A stretch of 64,000 nt of DNA from Bryoerythrophyllum caledonicum (Eukaryota; Streptophyta; Bryopsida; Pottiales; Pottiaceae), in contig OZ020519.1 in assembly GCA_963971425.1 (NCBI GenBank), forward strand, positions 12,602,028-12,666,027, written 5' to 3'. Of the stretch, positions 1 through 11,239 are shown one piece after another (the stretch's first letter is position 1; the number at the start of each line of letters is the position of its first letter). The notes below the pieces were generated by a model, which searched no databases, was not told the origin of the DNA, and worked only from the letters and a program-made list of their open reading frames with translations. A program made the position numbers and the translations under genes.

Positions 1-1112
1 TAAGGGTACATTACAATATTTCATGTCGTATGTGATCGACTATGTACAGGAATATGGATCATGGCAGTTTCGTGGATCTCCGAACCGAACTGCTGTTGAG
101 ATTTTTAAAGGTAGAAGTACTTTACAAGCCCAATCTGCTTATTTAAGTAGGGGAACTCCAAATGTTCCACCTTTTGCTTATGCGGCATTGAGCCCCGAGT
201 TTTCATCAATGCACACAGGAAGACTTAGACCTACTAGTGCATCCAATGAAAATCTCTTGTCCTCCTCCAAGTGATACGGTAAGGGCATTATATAATAGCG
301 GCGGAAATATGAACAATGCTGTAGTCGATGGAATTAGAGAGAGGGAGTGTTTCACAAAGACATTGAACGAGGTGAACATGGGGGTGACATTCAATGAGCA
401 TGTAAACTTGAGGGGAATGAAGAACATGGATTGTGCTGCAACCGGTATTCCGCAAGCTTTGACACCGATCAAAGACATGGCTGTGGTTGACTATCGATCC
501 GTATCTCCATACACTCCACTTGTACAAGGAGGCAACAACGCAATATCGGAGTCTATACGGCGTGGTCATGCATCACATGCAGCAGTTCTTAGGGACCTCG
601 CAGTGATTGACAATATGGATCAAACAACAAGACGGGCTATGCAACGAAGAGCAGAAACTGAGTACGCGCATCATATGAGAGTAAATGACGGCACACAATT
701 TACAGTGTTGACTGACTCAACCGGGAAAATTGTTACTTTGAAATTGAAGGTGACTTCCATGATCAAGAACCTAATCAAGTAGCATGTGGACGTGGGACAA
801 GTCCACTACAATGATGATGACAAACAATTTGTTTTCATTGAGAATGTTGTCCGTTCTCACTTTCTCTTTGAACCTCCATTGAAATTTAATTGATTCCCAG
901 ACTATATGAGGAAGAAGTTGGAGAAGATTCGTAGTGCTTATCGCAAGCACTGGGAAGAATTTGGAACAAAGCATGACGATTGCCCAGCAAAGGCGTATCG
1001 GTCATTGTTGTTCTGGTGGCAAAGCCCAACAGGGTCAAATAAGGGACATAGGATGCGAGAGATGAACCGAGCACATAAAGGTCACCGTAAAGGAGGAGCG
1101 CATGAAGGATAG
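1..1112 (+). pseudogene. Degenerate transposon-like protein region (possibly transposase_24/CACTA-type)
   Basis: Three plus-strand reading stretches lie close together in different frames: 23-274, 237-782 and 906-1112. The third reads MRKKLEKIRSAYRKHWEEFG and continues to a basic tail with EMNRAHKGHRKGG. That arrangement (R/K-rich helix with YRKHW, then an asparagine-arginine-histidine-glycine block) recalls the plant transposase_24 proteins of CACTA elements, but the match is by eye and weak. Between 782 and 906 the frame RSHFLFEPPLKFN runs into FPDYMRKKL across a stop codon, so the region is a broken coding sequence rather than three genes. The 237-782 stretch (about 180 residues) has no motif I recognise. 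The 5' end lies outside the window. It could instead be a low-expression host gene with missed introns. Confidence 0.35.
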
Positions 1113-1119
1113 CCAGGAA

Positions 1120-1812
1120 GTATCCCAAATATGTTGCATGAGGTTGATTCACATGTAAGTTCTAAGTGAAAGCATACACACAATAAAAAAACATTTAGAG
1201 CATACCGTGGACGGTGTGACGATGTTATTGGAGTGATCGTCACGATATACTTGCTGTGGAATAATAAGCGAGGGAAACTTACAGACTTCTTTGAAAAGTA
1301 TATGATGGAGATAGTATTTATGGTGGTTCTCAGAGTAGTATGTTTTTGGGCAAAGAATGAAATTTATTTCGGTCGTAGCTAGAATATTCTTACTAGTGTG
1401 GTTGCATTTGTAGTAAGTTCCGTAGGAGAATTTATGAAGGACAAATTTATTGTAGGAGCAGTTAATTATTAGTGTGTGAAGGTATCGAATTGGAAACATG
1501 TATCTTTCAACTTGAATAGATAATGGGGGGGGTGAAATATTGTTGGCAAATGTAACATGGGAGAAGCTTAGTAATGAATCCCAAATTGAATGTGGGAACG
1601 TAAATAAGATAATTTGCACGTGTATTAGAGTCGTAATCTGTGAATTATCTATTTTACTCGGTAATATTTTAATGACAAAGATGGGGCTATCATGTGTTTT
1701 CTACTATTGCTAATGAGTTTGTGGATTATTTCATTGGTTTTTTGACACATTGTTTATTAACGTGGAGGATGTATAGATTAATCCACCAAGCAAATCTGAT
1801 GCTGGAAGGGTC
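1120..1812. other. AT-rich gap, no gene seen
   Basis: No convincing coding region, RNA gene or repeat was seen. Open stretches on the minus strand are low-complexity and look accidental. Confidence 0.5.
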
Positions 1813-2118
1813 ATGGGCAATACCATGGTCACTCATGAAGACCCTAGCCTCATCGTCATAGCAAAAGAATTAGACGAGTTAAAGCAGACCATGCAAGAGA
1901 TGAGGACGAGGATGGATGCTTTACCAGTACTCATGGATGAGCTTCGGCGACTTCTCTTACAAAGGAACAATACATTGCCATTGTCGAATTCCGAGAATGT
2001 TGTTCTCACTTCTGTTAAAGTAGGATTGGAAGGACATGCATCCGTGAACAAGCATGCGCACTATATTGTGGAGGGCTCCGTACAAAACAGAAATGTAAGA
2101 GGGAAACAAATAATCTAG
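1813..2118 (+). CDS. Short coiled-coil ORF, probable transposon protein piece
   Basis: A 101-residue stretch that begins with a methionine and has a heptad-like helix (ELDELKQTMQEMRTRMDALP) in its first half. It lies in the same orientation as the transposase-like fragments at 1-1112 and the acidic ORF that follows, so it may be the next piece of the same decayed element. Predicted coiled-coil regions after the conserved domain are common in plant CACTA accessory proteins, but nothing here proves that origin. No catalytic motif is visible. Function unknown. Confidence 0.3.
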   Translation: MGNTMVTHEDPSLIVIAKELDELKQTMQEMRTRMDALPVLMDELRRLLLQRNNTLPLSNSENVVLTSVKVGLEGHASVNKHAHYIVEGSVQNRNVRGKQII

Positions 2119-2143
2119 GGCTTTTGACTATATAGATAGTATA

Positions 2144-2497
2144 GTGGTTTCCGGACTTGAGTCATTGAAGACCGAATCTTGTTTTGTGCAGATGATGGAG
2201 ACTGTCAACCACGAAAGTGGGCAAAGATGCACGGGGATGGAGAATTTTCCATTATCAACGAGCGTTGAATACGAAATAGGTCACGCAGCGTTAGAAGCAG
2301 ATATTATGGAGACAACTGAAGATAAAACTGATACGGATGATGTCAACGATGTCGAAATCATAGAGGACCTAGAGTGTAGGGGCAAAAACATAGAAACGCC
2401 GCTGGCAGTGCTGAAACGAAAAGCATGTGAAAATATCAGCGGAGAAGATGAAAGTGAGTTAATCAATATCACTGAATGCGATGTGGATATCCCTTGA
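2144..2497 (+). CDS. Acidic ORF of unknown function
   Basis: A 117-residue open stretch, rich in aspartate and glutamate (EDKTDTDDVNDVEIIEDLE). It starts 26 bp after the previous ORF and is in the same orientation, so both may belong to one decayed transcript. No domain is recognised. An acidic linker of a transposon-encoded or DNA-binding protein is one possibility, inferred only from composition. The continuation at 2620-2865 has a basic end (RPRRGKNK) but no recognised domain. Confidence 0.25.
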   Translation: MVSGLESLKTESCFVQMMETVNHESGQRCTGMENFPLSTSVEYEIGHAALEADIMETTEDKTDTDDVNDVEIIEDLECRGKNIETPLAVLKRKACENISGEDESELINITECDVDIP

Positions 2498-2499
2498 AG

Positions 2500-3553
2500 T
2501 ACTTCATATGCATTTGCTCACAAATTTTTCATTGAAATTCAAATTTTGCTATACTCATGTGTTACGGAGAATGAGAATGTAGATGTATGTGCTAGATTAT
2601 TGACTTCAAATTCTACCTAATGCATTGTAGAGTAAAGATATTGATAATATTGGATGGAAACTCAGGTGGTGCAAGCACAATGTTAGGGCCGGCATTGGTA
2701 AAGACTGCGAGGACGTTGGCAACAGAGGGCATGAAAAGTAATGGCAGTGGTTCTACATTTCAAGTGGACGAAGCAAATTATGCGAGGTGCGAAGGCAATA
2801 TTGTTCACATAGAAGAAGATCGTCCACGACGGGGGAAGAATAAGGTGACTGGAATTAGGCAATGACAACGACGTAAAAGAAAATATGATGATTGTGTACC
2901 ACCCTCAACACTGAAACCAAAAAAAAATCAGGTACTCATTTGCTAATACGTCGATATTGTTGGAATCACCGATGGATAAGGAATTGGTCCAATTGGACAA
3001 GCAGAAAGTGCGCAAAATTTATAAGACTTTCTAGGAGCTGTGAAGTGATAACTTTGATGAAAATCTGTAGTTCAAAGCAAGAAGAAGGATGCGAAGTGTA
3101 ATTATGGAATAGAGGAGGTGCTTGAAAAGTGAAGATTTATGGTAACATTATATTGTAAGAACAAACTAGATCAGGTAAACATTGTGTATTATTGAACGCG
3201 TTCACTGAGAATTAGGTATGCATGTGAAGAGCCGGAAATGCCTTCAGTACAAGGGACACCCAACAAATATTATTCTATATTTAGACATAGTGTCTAAATT
3301 TATATAGTGTAAATGCTATAATTAAAGATTAATAATGGATATTTAGGACAATAAAACAATGTACACCTTTTGTTTTATAAGATGAATGAATCCAAGGAAA
3401 TTATAATGATGCATTCTTGTAACTTCTAAGGAACTCGAGAGTATATGGAATAGGAGAATAATTAATGTGTCTCGTATATAGATGTTATAGTATTTGGAAG
3501 TTATTGGTTGAGGAAATACTAATGAGTTTTAAGCATGACAGGTTAAGTATCCA
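2500..3553. other. AT-rich gap, degenerate coding scraps only
   Basis: Short plus-strand reading frames (2620-2865, 2892-3101, 3465-3683) show no recognisable domain and overlap in several frames. Nothing else is seen. Confidence 0.4.
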
Positions 3554-3889
3554 TTGCCTGCCAACAAGGAAGTATGGGTCATGCATCCTGCGTACGCCGA
3601 CATTCCGGTGGCATTGGAAAAAACAAGTTACAGTTTTAAGACCACCAAAAGTACACTACTATCATCACCTTGGCAAAGTCTGACATGGGAAGCTGGCATG
3701 CAACTTGTAGAAATAAAGAAAGTTTATCAATGTGGTGTTAAGGTAATGCATCCTACCAATCAACCTAATAAAGGGGTGATTACTCTGGATAATGTGCAAG
3801 ACGTCAATTTCTCGAAGGAGGCCTTAGTCATGTGGGGGACGGAGTATTTAATATTGATTGCTTCACCCTTCACAAAAAAGAAGAAGTGA
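3554..3889 (+). CDS. ORF of unknown function
   Basis: A 111-residue plus-strand frame with protein-like composition (WVMHPAYADIPVALEKTSYS, then TWEAGMQLVEIKKVY and VITLDNVQDVNF). It ends in a lysine run and a stop codon. The position and orientation match the preceding degenerate pieces, so it may be the 3' part of the same mobile-element gene, or a surviving exon of a host gene. I do not recognise the family. Confidence 0.25.
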   Translation: MPANKEVWVMHPAYADIPVALEKTSYSFKTTKSTLLSSPWQSLTWEAGMQLVEIKKVYQCGVKVMHPTNQPNKGVITLDNVQDVNFSKEALVMWGTEYLILIASPFTKKKK

Positions 3890-4398
3890 AATGTTGAGGT
3901 ACATATTCCACCAGTGCTTGAGCAATGGTATATCATAGTTGTTTGTAGAAGCATAAATGAACAACTTCAAAGTCGTCAGCACTATGCGTGCGAAGGGAAG
4001 GTCTAGATCAAAGATGTTGATCTTATGAACTAGAGCATTCAGACATAATATAGTTATGTTATTAAGAAGTGACATGAAACCATTGGTCTTGTTGTACTTC
4101 AGAAGTAATATTTTATGTTTCACATATACTAGTGGAACTATTTGTCTTTTAATTTCCATGCATTGGTCTGGACTCTCTATGAAGTGAATATGTGTTTACA
4201 TATAACCTAGATGTATGTTTTTTTGGAATGTAATGAATAAGATGGAAAATACAAAAGGGTATGTGGTGAAATTTAGCTGTATAGATTATAATCTAGAATC
4301 AATGATTTAAAATCGAGTTTTGGAAAAATTCATCTTCTGATATAATTATTTATATTACATGTGAAATTATATTCACCAAAAAAAAGAATGATGTAGGA
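3890..4398. other. AT-rich gap
   Basis: No coding region or structured repeat was recognised between the last ORF and the minisatellite. Confidence 0.5.
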
Positions 4399-5560
4399 TG
4401 GAATACATATTGGAAATCATACCCTGAATCATACTTGGAATCATACCCGGAGTAATACCTAGATTCATACCTCATTTCTTACTCAGAATTATACCTAGCC
4501 TTATACTTAAAATCATACCAAGAATCATATCCGGATTCCTACCGGGATTCATACCTGGAAAAATATCCGAATTCATATGAGGAATCATACCCAAAATTAT
4601 ACCCGGAATCATACCCGAAATCATAACTGGAATCATACCCGACATTATACCCGGATTTATACCCAAAATTATACCCGGAATCATACCCAAAATTATACCC
4701 GGAATCATACCCGAAATTATACCCGGAATCATATCCGAAATCATATCCGGAATCATACCCGGAATCATATCCGGAATCATACCCGGAATCATATCCGGAA
4801 TCATATCCGGAATCATATCCGGAATCATATCCGGAATCATACCCAGAATCATATCCGGAATCATACCCAGAATCATATCCGGAATCATACCCGGAATCAT
4901 ATCCGGAATCATACCCGGAATCATATCCGGAACCATACCCGGAATCATATCCGGAATCATACCCGAAATCATATCCGGAATCATACCCAGAATCATATCC
5001 GGAATCATATCCGGAATCATATCCGGAATCATACCCGGAATCATATCCGGAATCATACCCGGAATCATATCCGGAATCATACCCGGAATCATATCCGGAA
5101 TCATACCCGGAATCATATCCGGAACCCTAAACCCGGAATCATATCCGGAATCATACATGTAACTATACCTGGAATCACGCCCGGAATCATGCCCGAGATC
5201 ATACCCAGAATCATACCTGGAATCATACCCGGAATCAAGTGAGGACTTATACCCGGATTCATACCCAGAATCTTGCCCGGAATCATACCTAGAATCTTGC
5301 CCGGAATCATACCCAGATTTATACCCAAATTCATACCTGGATACATACCAAAAATCATATCCGGGTTCTTACCCGGATTCATACGTAGCTACATACCTTG
5401 ATTCATACCTTTGTTTATAACCGACATGAAATCCCGTATCATACCCAAATTCATACCTAGATTCAAACTTGGTATCATACCCGATTTTGTACCCGATTTC
5501 ATACCAGGTATCGTATTCGGTTTCATATCCAGTATCATATCCGGATACGTGTCGAGAACA
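4399..5560. repeat. 12-bp minisatellite, about 95 units
   Basis: Tandem array of the 12-bp unit TCATAYCCGGAA, often alternating as a 24-bp pair in which Y is C then T. The core from about 4690 to 5125 is nearly perfect; the flanks (4399-4690 and 5130-5560) hold decayed units. Because 12 is divisible by three, long open frames run on both strands (RNHTRNHI-type on plus, MIPDMIPG-type on minus). These are an artefact of the repeat and I do not call them genes. The unit contains the palindrome TCCGGA. Confidence 0.95.
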
Positions 5561-6060
5561 CACAAGAAACTACAAAGATGAGGTAACTTTTAGAAACTGC
5601 TATAGTACATGACATGTTTATTTCTCACTAGACGTTAACAATGGTGAGATGCATTAAGTCAAGTGCACGTGTTAGCACACTGGAGCTTCTCACCGGACTT
5701 TAGCAATAGGCAGGTGCATCATGCTGGCTGCACGTGTCAACATACGGGATGGAAACCTCATCTGAAGTAAAATGTGGTAAATATGGAAAAATGGAGGATA
5801 AAGTAAAATCGTCATTTTACAGTGTCGAAAGGGGGCACGGAGGGAGAGGGGCTACTGGGAACTGAGGTTCCAGCACCCCGACCAACGCCCACAGTCCAAC
5901 TTTTCTTATAGTGCAAGGGATTGTTGCAAGGAATGAGGCCCTTCATTCTCATTTTGAATGAAGGAATCCCACACAAAGGCAAAATATGCAAGTCATATGA
6001 CGCCTTGGCTTTTTCACATCTCTTGTCAGTAAAAATATCCGGTCCTAATCTCGCCAACAG
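5561..6060. other. Intergenic gap
   Basis: About 500 bp without a supported gene. The minus-strand frame at 5812-6189 overlaps a plus-strand coding remnant and is probably a shadow. Confidence 0.4.
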
Positions 6061-6898
6061 ATAAGCACATGACTTGCATGGCAAAATTGTAAGAGCTAGC
6101 TTTGCTAGAGTGTATGATTTTGAAGTAACGCGGGTAGAAAAAAAGGATTTTCTGAGTTTGTCTGGGTCAAAATCCCTTCTCCGGAGCAAGCGGCCAAAGT
6201 AAAGGACTATAGAGTCTCATTCAACAATGAGATCTTCATGCCAATCTTTGCAACCCGGAAGATGGATGAGGATGAGATTGCCAAAAAGAATTGCCTAATT
6301 CTAATTGCAAAGAATCTAAACAAAACAAAAAATGAAAAAGAATTAGCAGATGGGATCCTCCATACTTGGGGAAGAGAATGTGGTAGATACATTCTTCAAG
6401 CTTGAGCATGGGCGACATGTTGGCACTTGTAACATTGAGTGTCTAAATGCAACGGTATATAAGAAATTTGTCAAACAAAGTTAAAAATTCCATGGTAAAT
6501 ATATCATGTTTATCCCCCACCCTAAAAGTTTGAACGGTAGTAACAAACCAAGTGCTGATGAATTAACAAGACTATGTTTCACGGATGTAAACTTGGCTGT
6601 TGCTAACGCAGTAATTGCCATGGAAAACGGCCCAAGCGAAGGCAGTGGTGTCACCCTACAATAACTTTGGAGAGAAATGAAAACCATGAAAGGAGAAATT
6701 GTGGAAGGAGCGAGACAATATGCGGATATGGTGCAAGCGAACACGGTCAAATCACTTAGAGGGGAAATGTCGACTCTCCGATCTCAACTGATTGCAACCA
6801 TCATGGCGGTGGAAACACAAGCATCAGAACGATGGACACGTCAAACTAATAGCGTCAAACAACGCTACAACCAAAAACAATATAAGATATATATATAC
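6060..6898 (+). pseudogene. Degenerate RRM-like / coiled-coil ORF, probably element-encoded
   Basis: Plus-strand protein similarity is spread over more than one frame, with about 3-5 breaks in all. The first part carries PSPEQAAKVKDYRVSF, then an RRM-like pattern: a hydrophobic strand LILIAKNLN, a helix, and GRHVGTCNIECLN as an RNP1-like strand. Next come HGKYIMFIPHPKSL and SADELTRLCFTDVN. The last part (6677-6898) is a helical stretch suited to a coiled coil. RRM followed by coiled coil is seen in ORF1-type proteins of some mobile elements, so a dead element is my inference; the family is not identified. A polymorphic-looking AT tract and an (AAC)n array follow directly. Confidence 0.35.
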
Positions 6899-6964
6899 TA
6901 AAATACATGTTTAAAAAATCCAATATATATATATATCATAGTATACTTATATACTAAAAACAAA

Positions 6965-6970
<6 letters not shown>

Positions 6971-7038
<68 letters not shown>

Positions 7039-7039
7039 C
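6971..7039. repeat. (AAC)23 microsatellite
   Basis: Uninterrupted run of 23 AAC triplets just 3' of the degenerate RRM-like ORF. Confidence 0.98.
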
Positions 7040-8659
7040 TACTTCAAACACCATGGACTTCTACTTCTACTTCAACTTCAAAAACCGTGGCCCCATGCCC
7101 AACCTAGTCAAAACAAACCCAACGACACGCAAAAAAAGAGCAAAAATGTACTTTATCCCGGGTACCAGCAAGTGTGATTAGCAAAAAAAGAGGACCATGC
7201 TCTACATATAGCAAATGGAATCAACAAGGTTGTTATTAAGGGAGTTGATTGAACATTTAGATTGTGACATTATCCCTCTCGGGTTCACCAGGATCCTGAG
7301 TGCTTGATGATGCCATATAGGCTAATATCTTTGATACGTTGTTTACACTTCAAATGCTCAATTTGTAAACACTAAAGTGTAAGCATTTGAAGGCAGCTTG
7401 TAAAGGAATTTGATTGTGCACTTCTCAACTGATATCTATGCAACACTAGTCTGATACCTTAAATACTTGAGGTGCTTGCATTGCCTCTAGTTGGCGGCGG
7501 ATTGGAGCTTATGATTTTTTAGAGTTTTCATGGGAGGGCTTTCTAAAGGAGAAAGGGAGGATGTCAAATGTGCCAAACAATGTGAAAATTTTTATGCACC
7601 AAAATAGATTGCCAAAAAACTCATACCCCTTTTTCTACATTAATGAAATGTATGAGTAGTAATGGTAATCAATGCTCTTGTATCCTACCCCATGCTTGCA
7701 TGTTGTACCTCAAGTTCCTAAAAGGTTGACTAGTGGTGTCCCCACACCTATTTCAAGCCAAATCACCATGTGCATGTGGTTTAAGTTACTAACATAAGAC
7801 CATAAGACCATAAGATTTGACCTCCCTTTACTTTCAGGAGAACTTTCTTGTGGAATGATTTTTGGGCGTCATGTATAAGGTGAGGCGTGCATGAGAGGGC
7901 CTCATGGAAGGTGAGGGACTGTCCGACAAAGGCCTTTTCCGACGTAACACCGAGATGGGTGACTCTATATCTCCTATTTGTGCAGGAAAACCGATTGTGA
8001 GGTTTGGTAAGTCCCTATTGGGTGGAAGAATTTGTGTTAGGTTTTGTGAGTCTTCCTTAGCATGGTATTCCTCGGGGAGAGGGACTCCAAAATGGATGGC
8101 CACAAAACCCGTCCAGATGTTAGGATTTGGATGTGGAGATCTTCCTTGGTTTTTTCTTGGAGAGTGGGAGGACTACCAACCTTTGTCACTTTTGTTTTGG
8201 TCTTGGATTAAGAATGTTAGCCGGCTGGCTTGTACTTCTCTGATCCTGCAATTGAGTGTTGTGAAACGTTTGTCCAAAAAATAATTGGAAATTCATGTGC
8301 GCGGACTTGGAAGACTTGTTCGCCACAATCAAGCATCCATAAAGGGATTCGCACACTTATATACATGTTTTTTTGGTAGTAGATGTACTACTCAAGTACC
8401 TTCTGCAAATTCACAAGTATTGAAGCAATTTACAAGCATTAATGCAATAGTCTAGGTTATTACAAAACTTGTCATCCACTTCATAGTTGTATTAATCATA
8501 CAAATGTCCCCCCAGAACAAATTATTTGAAAAGTTATGAGAATGCAAAATGACATTGAAATGTGAAAAATGAGGTGTCTGCAAAATTGATTTTTTACCCC
8601 CAAAGAAAGGACATTTGGACTAGATAGAGCTTTGGTAACTAACGGTGGCTCAAGAGTAT
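7040..8659. other. Gene-poor gap
   Basis: No supported gene. A plus-strand frame at 7904-8284 (126 residues) has no recognisable domain and overlaps a minus-strand frame; either may be chance. Short duplicated strings (catttgaa... and ttacaagcatt...) are present but no element ends were found. Confidence 0.4.
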
Positions 8660-9677
8660 CTGTCGGCTCTCTATAAATATTACTCCTCCGAAGCGGGATT
8701 TTTGGTATCACTTATGAAGTTATAACATATAACGTTTATAGAACTAGATACCAACAATTAGTAACACTTACAAAAATAACACTTATGAAACTCAATACTG
8801 AAAGTTAGTAACATTTAAAGAAATAACACTTATGAAACTTGATAATGATGATTAATAACATTTAATGAAATAACACTTGTAAGACTTCAAAGAAAAATCC
8901 ATAACATATAGAGAATATTAAAGTTGAAAATACAAAAATATAAACCATATTGCAACTAAATTCAATTCAACTAAACTCAACTAAATTCAACTAAATTGAG
9001 CTCTATCAACGAAAGAATCCATAGTGGATTGATGGGTATCTTCCATATGGGCAATTGTCACATCTTGCAAAAGAGTTTGAACCAAGTTGATGCGTGATGA
9101 AACATCACGTGGTCTTTGCTGAAGGAATTTCTTCACAATATAGAGTGCACCTTCAACTGTGTCAAGTCCTACCACCTCGTCTACGGCATCATTTATAACC
9201 TCATTTGCAACAATCTCCAAGTCTTTGGAAGGAAGCATGTCTAGGATATCCTCCTCAGTAAGTTCATAGTGATTATTTAAATCAAAGTCTACCTCATAGT
9301 TTATGAACTCATGAGCGTCTATAACATCGCTATCTTTTAGGTCTGAAGATAAAAGTGAAAGCCGATGAAGCAAATCTCCAACTTCATCAACCTCACTTGC
9401 AATCCTTGTTGCAAATCTCTCCCTCTCAAGTACAAAAGATATGGTATATATTCATGTGAAGTAATTAAATCTTTTAAAAACAAGTTCTATTATGATGTTT
9501 TTGCCAAAAGTAACACTTATAGAATCATTTTAACAAAGAGGGGAGCGGAACACGTTATAACACTTAACATATAACACTGACTAGTGTTAATTTTGAAGTT
9601 TTTCTTGGAGCAAGATTTTTAGTAACACTTATGCAATTCTAACACTTATAGAGGTAACATTTATAGAGAGTCGGCTG
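8660..9677 (-). mobile_element. Pogo/Tigger-like DNA transposon remnant with TIRs
   Basis: The two ends are inverted copies: left CTGTCGGCTCTCTATAAAT (from 8660), right, read on the minus strand, CAGCCGACTCTCTATAAAT (ending 9677). A TA follows the right end, and a TA lies one base outside the left end, as expected for a Tc1/mariner superfamily target. Just inside both ends are short direct repeats of the form AACACTTATGAAA. The element is about 1.02 kb and retains only the C-terminal part of a transposase, so it is a deletion derivative. The superfamily assignment rests on the TA target and on the protein tail at 8987-9373. Confidence 0.6.
8987..9373 (-). pseudogene. C-terminal tail of a pogo/Tigger-type transposase
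   Basis: A 128-residue minus-strand frame. It reads ELTEEDILDMLPSKD, then an acidic linker, then GALYIVKKFLQQRPRDV and, near the end, HQSTMDSFV. This order (LT-EDI motif, acidic spacer, helical L-R/K-FLQQ segment, and a closing STMDSF like the QSTITDFF tail) is the usual C-terminus of DDE_1 (CENP-B/Tigger) transposases. The DNA-binding and catalytic parts are missing. It lies inside the TIR pair at 8660-9677 and is therefore a relic of that element's gene. A host-domesticated protein is unlikely given the truncation. Confidence 0.5.
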
Positions 9678-10235
9678 TAGTGGACCAACCCCCGACATGT
9701 CCATCATTAGCAAAAAGTGGCTTTTCCAAAAAAAAATACAACTCAGATGGTTCTCTCTCTCTCGCTACAAAGCCACATTTGTTGCAAAATGATTTAGCCA
9801 ACAAGAAGGTATTGATTAAAAGGAAACTTATTCTCTTGTTCTCAACATGACTTTTTTTGTTAATCTTATGGCATTAGAGACTCTTATGGATTATCACATC
9901 CACTAAATCGATGTTACTATTGCCTTTTTTTCATGATTTACTGAAAGAATCTCTCTCTCTTTGTGTATATATATATATCTCTCTTATGTAAAAGATTACA
10001 GTGCGTTTGGTAAAGTCGGGCCCATAGCTGTGGGCTTACCTATGACCACTAACCCATAACCACCCACAAGCCATTTATTGTTGAAACAAGACAAAGTTCA
10101 AGTAAGTTTAAGTTAAAATATTTAATATATTCTATTTTTAGTAAAGTTATACACTTACTTAATTAGGGTTGTCTTTGGCCTGTTGGACACAATGGACACC
10201 TACTAGTATATATATAACTCAACATGAAGGCTATG
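9678..10235. other. Low-complexity gap
   Basis: CT-rich and AT-rich microsatellite-like stretches (for example around 9750-9770 and 9950-9985), with no gene seen. Confidence 0.5.
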
Positions 10236-11051
10236 TTAACCCCTAAAGGACCGATGTCCCCTCGGGGGACGTTTTGAGTTTGGGTAAGGTACCACGTTCT
10301 CAATTCTAAGCATTATTTTCTGAGATTTTTTATTGAATGGCCAACTTTTGATTAGCTTTGCATAGACACAAATTTCGTAGAATTCCGACTTACGGTTCAA
10401 AAGTTACAATTTATTTTCACTTACATATACAAATAGTGCAGCAGTTTAGTGTGACATATCACAAATACTTTCACCAAACTTTAATAACTTCTAAATTCAA
10501 TAGAAATTCGAGTTTTTGTCCATTTAAAAGAAAGAAAATGTCCTCTTGGAAAAGAAATTGAGATCTTTTCATCTACCGTACGGATTTGTGAATTTCAAAT
10601 ATTTGAGAAGGATATGATATATGCAAAATATAAAGTGTATTGTTGATTCTCGGCACATAGGTGCATTCCAAGATTTTTTAGGACATCTTCTACACCTCTT
10701 CTACTTCTAAAATTTGGTGCACATGTGCCTTACATGATCCTTTTCAAGTTAACACAATAAAATCATGGCCCGTAGTGCAAAAATTTTCCATAGAAGGTGG
10801 TCGAAGTTTGTTGAAGGTGTATAGTATGACCCGAAAAAGAGATTATGTCGCACTTCAAAGGCTAATATCTTTCAATCCGTGCGGTCATACTTACCAAAAA
10901 TTTCACCACACACTCTCATACAAGTCTAGTACAAGATCCTACGGTTAAATTTTCAAAAAAATGATTTTGTATCATTTTGTGTCGAATGCGCTGAAAATGG
11001 CAGTTTTGGAGTGTTTTTGAGGAAAAATTGCCTTGGTCCTTTAAGGGTTAA
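10236..11051 (+). mobile_element. TTAA-bounded repeat, copy A (A-type, 816 bp)
   Basis: Begins TTAACCCCTAAAGGACC at 10236 and ends GGTCCTTTAAGGGTTAA at 11051, so the ends are inverted repeats bounded by TTAA. Just inside the left end lies the palindrome GTCCCCTCGGGGGAC (10256-10270). Internally it carries CCGTACGG and, near the right, the motif CTTTCAATCCGTGCGGTC shared by the other classes. No transposase is encoded. The A-type copies at 23361 and 23914 are in the opposite orientation. TTAA target plus CCC-starting termini is the piggyBac pattern; the link to an autonomous element is inferred. Confidence 0.8.
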
Positions 11052-11183
11052 ACCCGACAATTAAGACAAAATTGGTTTATTATTAAAATCCGTATACAGA
11101 CACAAACTATCCACTCAAGAATGATATGAAGTACTTGATTCATTAATTCTCAATCATAGATTTTTAAAAAACAGATCCAATCA

Positions 11184-11185
<2 letters not shown>

Positions 11186-11235
<50 letters not shown>
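11186..11235. repeat. (TA)n microsatellite
   Basis: About 48 bp of alternating T and A with one interruption near the 3' end. Confidence 0.95.
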
Positions 11236-11239
11236 AAAG

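Noticed and set aside
1149-1619. 156-residue minus-strand frame
   Set aside because: Low-complexity composition (Tyr/Phe/His/Asn runs), no domain and no support from neighbours.
4472-5242. Long open frames of MIPDMIPG and RNHTRNHI type
   Set aside because: They are an arithmetic effect of a 12-bp repeat unit, open on both strands; no start context or domain supports a protein.
4399-5560. Possible CRISPR array
   Set aside because: The repeats are contiguous 12-bp units without spacers and the genome is eukaryotic.
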